This document shows, in pieces, positions 1 through 10,581 of a stretch of DNA of 64,000 nt (its first letter is position 1; the number at the start of each line of letters is the position of its first letter). The stretch spans positions 62,168,898 to 62,232,897 of the forward strand of contig CP154954.1 in NCBI GenBank assembly GCA_039621445.1. The letters run 5' to 3'. The position numbers were made by a program, and so were the translations under genes. Source of the DNA: Euglena gracilis. Its lineage: Eukaryota; Euglenida; Euglenophyceae; Euglenales. Below the pieces are notes generated by a model, which was given only the letters and a program-made list of their open reading frames with translations, searched no databases and was not told the origin of the DNA.

Positions 1-870
1 GCGGGGGGGGGTCGCGGGGGGGGGGAATGGGTTTCGAGGCAGGTCATGTGTGACTTGTGTGACATCGTCCTGCCCTCTAATCTTAGATCCCAATTAGGAA
101 TTTGCGTGCCATTTGGGTCCGAAAATAGGTCCAATTAAGAAATTGGGACCAATTTTCCGTGTTTTTGATTCCTACTAATTGGCAGTGTGGTGCAAAAGTC
201 TTTTTTCAAATAAAAGACCATTCCGACAATTCGACACCGTCTAAAACGTCTTTTTCCGTCTTTTTCACCCTGAAAAAAACATCACGAATAAAAGACACGC
301 GATTCGACGCTAATCCTAATTTCACCTTCTTCAGCTCCCGCCTATGGCTGACAATTCTGGATCATCCACTGGAAATCTTGGTCACAATCTCTTGAGACAA
401 TCTTGGAGTTTGATGCTGTGATGAGTTACAAGACCGGATTGGTAGAAGTGGCTTAGGCGCTGTTGAGTGGACTTATTTCTCTCGGCATCAAGCTCTCTTG
501 ATGCCTCGGCATCAAGCTCTCTTGATGCCAAAGGTTTGCCAAACTATGCTGTCAGGGAATTCATCCTTCTCTGCTGCAGATCACACGCAAGATATTTTCT
601 GAAGCCTATCATGGTGAGGCGCTGTTGCAGATGATTGCCACGCAAAGCTCAAGAACATGGTGCCGAGACCCTGTACACAGGTGGCTTGAGGTGAAATGAA
701 GTCATTGGAATGAGTTTGTTGCCAGATTACCTGAGCATGTCCGTGCTAAACTGCTCCATGTTGGGATTACGACCAGGAGATCGTTTGTATTTGTATTTTC
801 TGCTGCTGTGCTTGAAAACCAGAAGTTTTTTTTAACATGTTTTGTTTGCAAGGGTGTTTTCTAGGGCTTA
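1..870. other. repeat-rich stretch, no gene seen
   Basis: The first 30 bases are G runs broken by TCGC, a motif that recurs at 1914-1965. A 24-base unit, CTCGGCATCAAGCTCTCTTG plus ATGC, is repeated twice in tandem at 480-528. No open frame has a protein-like composition. A transposon remnant is possible but no domain can be read. Confidence 0.4.
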
Positions 871-1500
871 GTGATTCTCAATAAAATGGCCCCAGGATGT
901 GACTTGTTGGATCTGCAATCTCAGTCTCAATGTTGGATCTGCCATCTGGTCTATTTTTGGGGGGCCTTTTCGGGTGTGCGGGTGGGTGAGTTTTGGGCAA
1001 CGGGGGGGGGGGGACGGGGGGTTGTCCACAGGTGGGCAGAATGGGTGGCCATCTTTGGTTTGGGGTCGGTGGGCTATTTTTTTGGGCACAGGTGGGGGGG
1101 CACCTGGGCCTCACTGCTTGGGGCCTTTTTTGGCCACGGGTAGGGCTCACGTTTTTGTTCCAATTTCTAGCCACAGGGGGGGGGCAGCTGGGTGCAACAG
1201 TTTTGGGTGATTTTTTTTTGCACACGGGTCAAACAGCTTTGGGCCAATTTTTGGCGGGACAGTTCCCCTGTGTGAATGTTCTGGTCAGGATTCTGGCAAG
1301 TTTTGTGGCCTTTAATGGGGTTGAAGTCTCCATTTTTTTTGTTCCCGTAAGCGGGCGGCGGCGACTCGAAAGGTTTCTGGTGGGGGACTTTTGCTGCCTC
1401 TCCGGGAGCAGCGAACAAAAAACTTTGACGACCTGTCCCGCATCCTCCGGGCTGTTTTTGGGTTGGAAATGCGGCCCATTGGGTTGGGTTGAGACTGCCG
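871..1500. repeat. degenerate G/T-rich tandem repeat block
   Basis: Units of roughly 60-80 bases share the pattern of a T run, GGGCCA or GGGCAC, then CAGGTGGGG or a longer G run. The frames are open on both strands because of the composition, not because of coding. Seen directly; the period is approximate. Confidence 0.4.
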
Positions 1501-1688
1501 GGGGCTCAAGGTTCCCGTTTTTTTTTGTCTTAAAACAAAGCAAAAAAACTTTCATGAATAAAAAACGGTTTAAAAACGGTTTTTTGTTTTAAAAAAGGGT
1601 GTTTTTTTTAAATAAAACACCACAAATAGGAAAAAAACCTGTTTTAAACAACGTGTTTAAAAACAGCCCGGGAACCTTGCGGGGGCTG
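1500..1688. repeat. short fold-back element with A/T-run interior
   Basis: GGGCTCAAGGTTCCCG at the left faces CCCGGGAACCTTGCGGG at the right. The interior is T-run/A-run palindromes such as AAAAACGGTTTAAAAACGG. This looks like a small inverted-repeat element. Confidence 0.5.
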
Positions 1689-1839
1689 TTGCCAGGCCGC
1701 GTCCCTCGTGGGCTAGATTCCTTGGTGCCCTATGTCTTTTTCCATACTGTCGAAAACCCGTCTTTTTGATTTTCGACGAGGGTTTTAAACTGATTTAAAA
1801 CGATGTTTTAAACGACCTATAAAAGACGAGGCCCACACT

Positions 1840-2395
1840 GCTAATTGGGTGGCAAATTCCTAATTAATGCAATTTTTTGTACTTTTTGGAAACCCGAATC
1901 GGGCTCAGGGTGGGGTCGCGGGGGGGGTCGCGGGGGGGGTCGCGGGGGGGGGGGGGTCGCGGGGGAAACACCCCCTTGGTCTGATGTTGGATGGTGGGTA
2001 GCATGCTTCATCACCCCAGCCCAGGGAAATGTCTCTTTTGGCCCTGTGACTTCCCGTATGTCCAGAGGTCCACGGTAGCATATGATCTCCGCATCACGTA
2101 ACCCCCCCCAGGAGGAGGAGCCCTTAAGAAGAACGCACACCAAATGCGGCCTGAGGGAATTTCCTCAAATCGTTGCACCCGAACTAAATCACTCCCAAGT
2201 GTGCTCTTTGTAACCCCCCCCCCCCAATGGAAGCACAGGTGCTTACAGCGGATCGCCGCCTCTGGCGGCGGGGGGTCCGCGTCTATTTGGACCCTAGCCG
2301 TGGTATTTTTGTTAATTTCCTTTGGAAATCTCATCAAAATGAGGGTGCACTTGCAGCGGCGTGGGGTGCGCTTCCATTTGGACCCTACGCTTGTA
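1840..2395. other. C/G-run block, no gene seen
   Basis: It contains GTCGCGGGGGG repeats (1914-1970), a poly-C run at 2213-2225 and two copies of a TATTTGGACCCT-like motif near 2284 and 2374. A third copy lies at about 28972. Open frames here follow the homopolymers. Confidence 0.35.
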
Positions 2396-3108
2396 GGCCC
2401 CGCCAAGGTTGACGGCTTGTTTTTTTTGAAACAAAAAAAACATGTTTTTTTTTTAAAAAAAATATGTTTTTTTTAAAAAAACAAAAAAACGTCATGGAGG
2501 GTTTGGGGGAAAAATTTTTTGCAATGTTTTTTTTTGGGAAAAGTGCATTTTTTACCTCTACAACATTCATTTTTTTGGGTTGAAAGCATGATTTTTTGCA
2601 CCAGAAAACACAGATTTGGAAATACTTTCACACATTTGAAAAAAAAAACTTCACAGGGGGTGTTCCCCCCATGACCCGCCTCCCCCAACCCGACCTAAGA
2701 CCCTTTTCGGCCATTTTTTCTGAAAAACTTGGCCAGTGATGCCTAATTTGACAAAATATTCCGGTAGATTTCCTAATTTTCGTTTGGGGGATTCCTATTT
2801 TGGAGCCTAAAAAGTTTTTTTTCCCCAAAAATTGGTTTTCGGTGATTTCTAATTGGCCACCGAAAATGTGACCCCCCCCCCCTCGTGACCCCCCCCCTGT
2901 GACCCCCCCCGTGACCCCCCCCTCGTGACCCGAACCACCCGCGGAAAATTTTCTTCAAAAAAATGGTCATTTCGCAAGGAAAAAGGTCAATTTTTGCTTT
3001 TTCAAAAAAAACATGTTTTTTTTGCGTTTTTTTTTAAAAAAAAACATGTTTTTTTGTTTTTTTAAAAAAAACAAAAAAAAACGTCAACCCTGGGCCCCGC
3101 ATCCTGGG
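2393..3108. repeat. inverted-repeat element with homopolymer A/T ends
   Basis: The left end reads GGCCCCGCCAAGGTTGACG followed by T/A runs and AACATG. The right end reads CATG, T/A runs, then CGTCAACCCTGGGCCCCGC. These are imperfect terminal inverted repeats of about 50 bp enclosing roughly 700 bp. Related ends (CAGGGTTGGCGTTTTTTT) occur near 5922 and 8400-8500. The interior has poly-C/GTGACC repeats at 2868-2935 and no credible gene. Confidence 0.5.
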
Positions 3109-3160
3109 AGGAGCACTCCGAGTGCAAGTCCGGCTTATTTTTTTTGTAAAAATAAAAAAG

Positions 3161-3216
3161 GCACGGCTCGGCACGACTCGGCATGGCTCGGCACGCTCGA
3201 CATGGCTCGTATGTGT
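3161..3216. repeat. 10-bp tandem repeat GGCACGACTC
   Basis: About five copies of a decamer with consensus GGCACGRCTC or GGCATGGCTC run head to tail, just upstream of a possible small gene. The repeat is GC-rich compared with its surroundings. Confidence 0.6.
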
Positions 3217-3367
3217 CTCGCGCGTGTCGTGCCCGCGCGTCGCCCGAAGGAGCGCGTCGCCCGTGTCGGCGTGCTGTTCTTTGCCGTCGGGACGGGTCAC
3301 TGCGAGCCGTTGCACCCGCCTGTCACTTTTTGGTTTCACTTCAACACCCGATGGATTCTGGATCTAG

Positions 3368-3822
3368 ATGGGTGGCAGCAAGAAGAAGAGCAAGGTGATG
3401 GGACAAAGTGTGGGTCCCATTCGCATTCAATGCTCCCGACGCCGTAAGGGGAGCCCGGCAAGAGGTGGCCCCTCCAGCACTCCCCCAAAAAAAGACACAA
3501 AAGGCCCACGCCCCTTCGTGCTGTCGGCGTCTTGGCGGTCGACCTCCTGTGCTGTCACTGTCAGTCGGTCTTTCGCTTTGACTGACATGACATTGTCGGC
3601 GAGAGCTGATCTGCCACAAATCCAGTCAGTCCATGTTCAAAGCGCATATGGTCGCGGACTTCACTGGTTCATCTTTTGTGTTTTCTTTGAGCCCTGTGAC
3701 ACAAAAGTTCCTGGGCCCAACGTGGTCTGGTAAAGGCTCCTAAATTCTGTGAATTCATAAAGTTCATCTGTTGACCATTCATTTTTCTCTCCAGGTCCAA
3801 GTATGAAGCGTGCGTCAAATGA
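3368..3822 (+). CDS. possible two-exon small protein, unknown function
   Basis: ATG at 3368 opens a frame that starts MGGSKKKSK. It runs to a GTAAAG donor at 3730. A 65-nt candidate intron (3730-3794) ends in TTTTTCTCTCCAG. Joining TG to G keeps the Trp codon, and the second exon (3795-3822) adds SKYEACVK and a stop. The product would be about 129 residues with a very basic start, a Cys/aromatic-rich middle and no recognised domain. The clean splice pair is the best argument for a gene. The Arg/Ser/Pro-rich middle could also be intron, giving a shorter protein if AAG|GTGATG (about 3392) is used as a donor. No family is recognised. Confidence 0.4.
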
Positions 3823-5700
3823 ATTGCCCATGCACATGGGTTAAGCTATTTCGTCGGAGGATGTCTATACCTGAAGATTGCAGGTTTTCCTGTGGGAATC
3901 TTTTGAACCCCCCCCCGAAAACTCAAAGTGAATTAGCCACCAAGATTGAGTTGTTGCCGTGTCCACCCAATCCCCCCCAATTGGCTAATTGGCCTCTGGG
4001 ACAAGACCGGCCAATTTCGGCGAAAAGGGCTCGGAAATCCTCCAAAAACGACATTTTCGAAAATTTTAATTTTTGCCAGATTAGAAAAAGTCAAGACTAA
4101 TCCAAACACGCACAAAGAATTGACCAATTTTGTACAGGTGAAAAGTCAGGGGGCAGAGGCCGTCGAGCCCCCCCCCCCAATGTCCTCTCCCCCTAATTGG
4201 CTAATTGGGGGTCTGAAGGAGCCCGTTAGCAAAATGGGTAATTGCACCCCCCCATGCCTCTGGGATTCTTCAGACCCACCCCATTGGCCAATTAGGAGAG
4301 ACAATTGTGAGGTGTCGCCCCCCCCCCCCCCACCGACCCCCTCGCCACACCATTCCCCCCCTGTTTTAGACCCCCCATCTCGCCAATTTTTTTTTCGGCC
4401 AGAAAGTCAGCCCAGAGTTTTCTTTTCTGGATCTCCCCACAAAAAATAAGAGGGGGGGGGTGCGTCGTACGATAACAGACAAGTACCAATGCGTTTTCCT
4501 ACGCAATAGTCCGATGGCCCAAAAATAAGTGTGCATGGACGTCATTTTATCTCTGAATTGGGATGGAACTATGAAAAATGGGCAACCACGCACAACATAG
4601 GAGGTTCGGCAGGTCTGACGGGTACCCTCGGCCACCAGGGGGGGGGGGGTCCCATTTTGCCGTGCCGAGGGGGTCAGTCCCCAGGGGGGGGGTCCACCGT
4701 GGCGGACAGCCGGAATTTCGCAAAGGAAAATTCATTGGTATGGTTCGGCATGCCATGCCGAGGGGGTTGGCTGACCGGGGGGGGGGGTCCCATTTTGCCG
4801 TGCCGAGGGGGTCCGACCACCAGGGGGGGGGGCGGCTGCCGAATCTCCACCATACATATCTCTGAGGACCCCGGGGGGGGGGTTGCTGGGCTAGGGCTAG
4901 AAATTTGGGCTGGCTAGAAATTTGGGCTGGCTAGCCCGCCCCCCCCCCGGCGGGGGGGGGGTGGACCCCGGCGGGGCGAGCTGGACTGAAATCGGAAAAA
5001 TGCCCAAAAATGACCTGCAGAACACAGTTTTGAAAAAATGATGCATCTGAAACCCCCCCAAAATGCCCCAAACGCCCCCCAAACCCCATTTTTGGCCACT
5101 TTTGAACACAGTTTTTCAAAAAATTTCGGCGCTTCGCGCCGAAAAATTTTGGGCTGGACCCCCAAAAAGGGGCTGGCTAGCTGGGCTAGCAGCACCCCCC
5201 CCCCCCCCGGGGGGGGGGTTCTGCGGGTGGGGTGGGCCCAAATCGGGGCTGGCTGCAGCCCCCCCCCCCCGGGGGGTTCGCAAAACCTTAGAGAGATGTA
5301 TGATCTCCACAGGGAAGGAGGAGGACCAATGCACATTGATTTTTCACATCAAAAGGAAATGAACATTTTTTAGATGGGGGGGTCGAGGCTGTGGAGTGGG
5401 CCGACCCCCCTGGCGATTGGGGAGGGGGTGGCCCAACTGCCCCCACGTTTTCTTTGGCGTCACCCAAGTTTGTATGCAATTTTCCTTTGGTTGACCAAAA
5501 AAAATGTGCCTGGCCAAAATCCGGGACGTGGGGGGACACGAGGGGGGAGGGACGGGGGGACACCCCCCCCTTTCGGGTGTGCCATCTTGAACATGGAGAA
5601 CCAGGGAAATTTGCCCAAATTTGGCCGAAAGGCGAAAACTTCACCAGGACACGTCCTAACCCCTAACCCCATTCCTCCCAATAACTCTATACAGTCAACC
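3823..5700. other. poly-C/poly-G block with small elements, no gene seen
   Basis: It has many C8-C14 and G8-G10 runs, several CTAATTGGC-type repeats (3975-4300) and a hairpin TTTCGGCGCTTCGCGCCGAA at 5126-5145. Tandem segments with GTGCCGAGGGGG recur at 4660-4820. The sequence at 5374-5700 is related, in inverted orientation, to the interior of the element at 7186-7662. Frames are open only because of homopolymers. Confidence 0.4.
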
Positions 5701-5969
5701 GAAGAGGAAATGAAGGCATGTGCGTCGTATGGGGGGATTCTTTCAGGAAAAACGGCTGGGAAACAAAGGAGATTTTGTTATTTTTGGGGCACCGCACTGT
5801 TGTTGCACAGGAAACCGCATTGCCTATGGAGGGATTTTTTTTTCATGCAAAAATGGGTGGGCAGGGGAAGTTTTTTTGTTGCCTTTTTAAAAAAAAAGAA
5901 AAGAGAGAACACAACCCAGGGTTGGCGTTTTTTTAAAAAAAAAGACAAAGATGCCCTAATGGAAAACGT

Positions 5970-7063
5970 GCCTGACCACACATGCCCTAATGGAAAACGT
6001 GTCATTGCCTGTGGCAACCCCGAGCGAGAAGCAAAAATCGCTATCATGAAAAATTGGCGAGCGGTTGAGAGGCCGAGGTAGTCCTCAACGAGTGAGGCGG
6101 GTCGAGGGCACTCTACAACACAACAAAAGGCTAGACGTTGCCTTGGAGTACTCCGACACGGAGTGGCGGACATCACGGAACACGACACGCTTTACACAAA
6201 AAAGAGCCATACTTTGGTGGCCGCCGCAAATCTTGGCAATGAAAATGATATGCCAAACCGCAGGCATCACACACAACTTTGTTCAGCTCCACACAATTTG
6301 GGTTTTTGGGAATGGCAACACCACAAAAACCACGTTTGTCCTGTTTTTTTTGGCAGTTGGGACAGCACGAGGCACAGGGGGTTGGTCAGGGGAGGGAGGC
6401 GCTACGGAGCTGCTGACTGCAGGAGCGGAACGTTGCTCGGCGGCGGGAAACACAGACGGAACATCAATCAGGTCCTGATTTTCGACCGAGTGTTCGTTGA
6501 GCCACACATTGTTCAATGATGCTCGCATCATCGAACAACAGGCTGGGTTCCAGCTCCCATCCCGTCCAGGCAACAAAGAAAGCATCCAGCTCGGCTTGCC
6601 AATGTTGACACAGTTTGGCGAACTCCAAACGGTTGGCAACTCTGCACTTACGGAGCCTTTTCTTTGTGTTGCCCTGTGCCAGCAAGGTGCCATGAAGGGG
6701 GTCAACCTTCGGCTTCTTGGCATCTTGCTGGTATACCGCGAGAGCAGCCAGGAACAGTTCCATCCTACCGGGGGAGGTGGCAAAAGACCATTCATAAAGT
6801 TTGCCGTGCGTTTTGCCATAGTGGGACGGCTGCAAAAAAAAGAAAAGAAAGAAAGAAAGAAAAGAGGGGGTGACACGTTTTCCATGAGGGCATTTGTGGC
6901 AATGACACGTTTTCCATTAAGGCATCTGTGGTCAGGCACGTTTTTATATTAGGGCGCCGTTTTTTGGGTCCGGATTTCACAAATTCGTGTTTTTGACCCC
7001 TGCGTGAATCACGACCATGAATTTCAGGGCAGGCATTTGGCGGGCTCTGAACACGTTTTTGCA
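5970..7063 (-). repeat. left arm of large inverted duplication
   Basis: This arm, reverse-complemented, matches about 9159-10100. Shared landmarks include the segment ending CAGGGCAGGCATTTGGCGGG near 7025, the GAAAACGTG-type repeats near 6880-6940, the PHD gene and the CTACAACAC boundary near 6112. The spacer between the arms is about 2.1 kb. The arms have diverged by point changes and indels. Confidence 0.7.
6173..6819 (-). pseudogene. broken copy of PHD-finger gene
   Basis: Read on the - strand this matches the + strand gene at 9452-9946. It shares the start MAKRTANF, the block ELFLAALAVYQQDAKKPKVD, and a C-terminal zinc finger with CDAC and HFHC. A frameshift follows the start (the opening residues and the ELFLAAL block are in different frames). 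About 180 extra bases separate the IEQC motif from the zinc finger, with stops between them. The copy is therefore a disabled or diverged paralogue in an inverted duplication. The extra segment could instead be an intron or the ancestral state lost from the right copy. Confidence 0.6.
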
Positions 7064-7185
7064 TTGTCCCATGGTCGAAAAATACGTTCCAGGTTGGCAG
7101 TGGAACAGATGCACACACACAGCCGCAAGGCAACGGACACGAGGGGGTCAGGAAAGCCAGAGAGACGCCCGGCTTGCCACCAAGA

Positions 7186-7662
7186 AGTAGGGGTACTTGT
7201 CTGTTATCGCACGACATACCCCCCCCCCCTTTTGGTTATCGCACGACGCCTTCGTTTCCTCTTCGGGTGACTGAGTGGGGTCATTGGGAGGCATGGGGTT
7301 AGGTTTAGGACCCATCCTGGTGAAGTTTCAGCCTTTTTTCGAATCCGGCCAAATTTGGGCAAAATGCCTGTTCAGGATGGCAAATCCCCTATGGGGCCGG
7401 AAGGTCGGCGGGCTTTATCTTTCTTTCTCCCTGCCAGTCTGCCGCCTTTGGGTTTCCCCTTGTGTGTTCCAAGGGGTACGGCAGGGCCATATTCGAAAAA
7501 CCCTAACCCGATCCCTTCAAAAAATAACCCCAAAAACCACCCGAAACGGCTGAAACAGACCCCAAGGGAAAGCATTCTGGCCGTTCCAAGGGCGTCGTGC
7601 GATAACCAAAAGGGGGGGGGTATGTCGTGCGATAACAGACAAGTACCGAAGTAGGATCACCC
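7186..7662. mobile_element. non-autonomous element with 23-bp core inverted repeats
   Basis: GTACTTGTCTGTTATCGCAC at 7194 faces its complement ending at 7646. The similarity of the ends continues inward (GACATACCCCC, then GGTTATCGCACGACGCC), giving terminal repeats near 58 bp. The interior of about 400 bp resembles 5374-5700 in reverse. A third copy of the end, with CGTACGAC, sits alone at 4464-4486. It is a MITE-like unit with no transposase frame. Confidence 0.65.
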
Positions 7663-9030
7663 ACTTGAGAAAACAAACTGGGGGAAAATGGACTGCTCTT
7701 GGCAAGAAACAACGTCAAAGCTGTCCCAACTTCATGCCCCAAGCTGTCTGCGTATTGTCTTGCGGCAACAATCTGGCTGGGCAACAAACTCCTCCCACAA
7801 AATCGGTGGTCCAAAATATTCGCCAGCAAAAAAACGGGCATGGCAATGCCCGTTTGCTTCGTTCCAAAATAACCGTGTAGCCCTCTTGCTTTTTTGGAAC
7901 TCTTTCAAGCAGCTCAATCCAAATCTCAACACATTCCGCAAGTGTGCAAGTTTCTCGTTGCATCAATTGTACGCATTGGCACTGGATCAAATATTGCGAG
8001 AAGGTTTGTGCATGAACTTGAGATGTTTGCATTCTGCAAAATCAAACGGGTTGGGTCTCCCGGTGGCAACTTGGCACGGGCAATGCGGGTGAGGTCAGAC
8101 CAATGGCGGCAGAAAAGGACTGTAGTCCTGTTCTGTTTGTTTGTCAAAATAAGCAAAACAATCACGAAGGAGCACCAGCGAGTGTCGCTAGGCGATGGGG
8201 GCCAGCGACAAGCTAAAGGCCCGTGATGAAGGGGGGGAGTGAGAAATTTGAGGAACCGGAGTGAGAAATGGAACATTGGTCACAGGGCCTCCGCCTGGGC
8301 TGATGAGCTGCGAAAGCAAAAAAAAACAAAAACATGCTGCCTCATGCCTTTTCCGGGGGGGAAATCAATAAAAAAAAATTCCACCCCAAACCCCCAATGG
8401 CTTTTTTTTTGTTTTTTTTAAGAAAACAATTTTTTTTGAAAAAATGTTTTTTTTTTGTTTAAAGAAAAACGAAAGGCCAACCTTGGAACAACCTACACCC
8501 CCACTGCGCATGGGGTAGCAGCACCCACATCACCATGTGCTTCTTCATCCAATGCATCAACCTCTCCAGCGGTGCCACAGGCGGACGCCGCTCCAAGGGT
8601 TCTGGTTGACCCAGCACCTGTCGTCAGTGTGTCAGCAGTTGACGTCACTGTCACTGTTCTTGTGGGCCTTTGGTTTTACCCACGGGAGGGATTCTGCATG
8701 CAAAACGGTGGGGCAGCGGCAGGGATTTTGTTACTTTGGGGCCATTGGACTGCAGAGGGAAACACATTGCCTACGAGAGGGGTTCTGCACGCCATCAGAC
8801 AGTTTCATAACAAACCACTGTTGAAACAGCATGGTGTCGGGGATCCCACCTGCCGGGCCGGTTAACAGTGTCTGGGCAGCAATCTCCTTGCTGCCCTTTT
8901 TTGCACGGCACACTTTCGCGCCCTTTCCTCTTCGCTGCCCACAGTGGTCGGCCCATATGCTAAGCCCAAATTCGTGCCAACCAGCACCGATTCGGAAGTG
9001 CTGTGGCCCTTTGCTCCTTGCTTTTTTTTT
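7663..9030. other. spacer of the inverted duplication, decayed coding-like sequence
   Basis: On the - strand (8276-7503) overlapping frames give protein-like stretches broken by stops and frameshifts, possibly a dead transposon gene. On the + strand, 8500-8650 encodes a Ser/Ala/Pro-rich stretch. A segment near 8685-8790 (GAGGGATTCTGCATGCAAAA) resembles 5725-5850. No domain is recognised. Confidence 0.3.
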
Positions 9031-9034
9031 ATAC

Positions 9035-9150
9035 ACAAATTGTGGCTGGGCCCAGATTTCAGCCTGAAAACGTGTTCAGCCAGGGGGCCCCCCGAAGGGG
9101 GCCCCCTGAACACGTTTTCAGGCTGAAATCTGGGCTCAGCCACAATTTGT
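9035..9150. repeat. 116-bp palindrome (hairpin)
   Basis: ACAAATTGTGGCTG at 9035 pairs with CAGCCACAATTTGT ending at 9150. The arms continue through GATTTCAGCCTGAAAACGTG and GGGGGCCCCC around a GAA loop near 9093-9095. Only a few bases are unpaired. The arm sequence CTGAAAACGTG is the same word as the tandem repeats that follow at 9265-9400. Confidence 0.85.
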
Positions 9151-9264
9151 TTAAAAACGTGTTCAGAGCCCGCCAAATGCCTGCCCTGAAATTCGTGGTC
9201 ATGATTCACGCAAGGGGTCAAAAACGCGAATTTGTGAAATTCGGACCCAAAAAACGGCGCCCTC

Positions 9265-9405
9265 GCTGAAAACGTGCCTGAACACAGATGCCTTCACTGA
9301 AAACGTGGCATTGCCACAAATGCCCTCACTGAAAACGTGCCTGAACACAGATGCCTTCACTGAAAACGTGTCATTGCCACAAATGCCCTCACTGAAAACG
9401 TGTCA
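9265..9405 (+). repeat. tandem repeat with CACTGAAAACGTG core
   Basis: At least five units of 27-35 bases contain TGCCYTCACTGAAAACGTG followed by CCTGAACACAGA or YATTGCCACAAA. Related units occur at 10128-10220 and, inverted, at 5950-6005 and 6870-6940. They flank each end of both PHD gene copies. Confidence 0.75.
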
Positions 9406-9451
9406 CCCCCCTTTTTTTTCTTTTTTTCCTTTTTCCCGCAGCCCTGCCAAT

Positions 9452-9946
9452 ATGGCCAAACGCACGGCAAACTTTGTGAATGGTCTTTTGCCACCACCCC
9501 CTAGGACGGAACTGTTCCTGGCTGCTCTCGCGGTATACCAGCAAGATGCCAAGAAGCCGAAGGTTGACCCCCTTCATGGCACCTTGCTGGCACAGGGCAA
9601 CACAAAGAAAAAGTCCGGCTCCGTGGGTGCAGAGCTTGCTGCTGTTGCCAACTGTTTGGAGTTCGCCAAACTGTGTCAACATTGGCAAGCCTCTTGTCCT
9701 GAGCTGGATGCTTTCTTTGTTGCCTGGACGGGATGGGAGCTGGAACCCAGCCTGTTGTTCGATGAGGCGAGCGTCATCGAACAATGTGGTTTCTGTGGTG
9801 TTGCCATTCCGAAAAATCCAAATTGTGTGGAGCTGAACAAAGTTGTCTGTGACGCCTGCGGTTTGGCATATCATTTTCATTGCCAAGATTTGCGGCGGCC
9901 ACCAAAGTATGGCTCTTTTTTGTGTAAAGCCTGTCGTGTGCCGTGA
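9452..9946 (+). CDS. PHD-type zinc finger protein in inverted duplication
   Basis: ATG at 9452 follows a pyrimidine tract ending CCCGCAG (9441), so upstream exons may exist. The frame gives 164 residues to TGA at 9944. Residues 20-100 are helical in character (ELFLAALAVYQQ, WELEPSLLF) and unrecognised. The C-terminus has C112-x2-C115, C133-x2-C136, H141-x2-C144 and C158-x2-C161, the C4HC3 spacing of a PHD finger, a fold that usually reads histone tails. The copy on the left arm is broken, so this one may be the working copy or a younger duplicate. Its place between tandem repeats and inside an inverted duplication suggests cargo of a mobile element. A host gene swept into the duplication is the alternative. 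The zinc-finger call is from spacing only. Confidence 0.6.
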   Translation: MAKRTANFVNGLLPPPPRTELFLAALAVYQQDAKKPKVDPLHGTLLAQGNTKKKSGSVGAELAAVANCLEFAKLCQHWQASCPELDAFFVAWTGWELEPSLLFDEASVIEQCGFCGVAIPKNPNCVELNKVVCDACGLAYHFHCQDLRRPPKYGSFLCKACRVP

Positions 9947-10456
9947 TTTTCGCCCCTTCTGTCGTTGTGCCAAGGCAACCTAGCCTTCTTGTTGTCGTCT
10001 TCTTCGTGTTGTAGAGTGCCCCCGACCCGCCTCACCCGTTGAGGACCACCCGGCCTCTCAACCGCACGCCGATTTTTCATGATTGCGATTTTGCACGCCG
10101 ATTTTTCTTGCTGGGGGTTGCCACAGATGCCCTCACTGAAAACGTGCCTGAACACAGATGCCTTCACCGAAAACGTGTCATTGCCACAAATGCCCTCACT
10201 GAAAACGTGTTCATGACCACGAATTTCAGGGCAGGCATTTGGCGGGCTGAACACGTTTTTAATAGCTCAAGTCCACAAGGCATCATGCCAGGGTTCCAGC
10301 CTTCAGTTCGTATTGATCTGGGCAAAAAAAATACCTTTTTTTTGGAGGGGGGAGGGTGAGGATCGCCTGGGATCGCCGACCCTAGGGAGGCTAGGCACAG
10401 TGGGAGGGGGGGAGGGGGTCGACCTAGCGACCCTAGCAACCCTAGCGACCCTTACT

Positions 10457-10581
10457 ACAAGAGGTGGCGGACGCCGGTTCTGTCCAAAGCCCGGCGTTCC
10501 GGACGCCGGTTCCGTCCTTCGGACAGAACCGGCGTCCGGAACGCCGGGCTTTGGACAGAACCGGCGTCCGCCACCTCTTGT
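10457..10581. repeat. 125-bp near-perfect palindrome
   Basis: The left arm starts ACAAGAGGTGGCGGACGCCG and the right arm ends with its complement at 10581, around a GTCCTTCGGAC tip near 10519. Only one or two bases mismatch. Each arm contains ACGCCGGTTCTGTCC, also found in the terminal repeats of the adjoining element. Confidence 0.85.

Larger units (their letters stand above)
9159..10110 (+). repeat. right arm of large inverted duplication
   Basis: It matches the reverse complement of 5970-7063 and carries the open PHD gene. The junctions show the GTGTTCAGAGCCCGCCAAAT word on both arms. A second copy of the tail segment, with GGGCAGGCATTTGGCGGGCT, is at 10227-10246. Confidence 0.7.

Noticed and set aside
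878-1592. Long overlapping open frames on both strands
   Set aside because: They follow G-run and T-run composition. All frames are open together and the proteins are Gly/Pro/Phe homopolymer-like.
9265-10220. CRISPR-like direct repeats
   Set aside because: Units vary in length, lack unique spacers and lie in eukaryotic, intron-bearing DNA.
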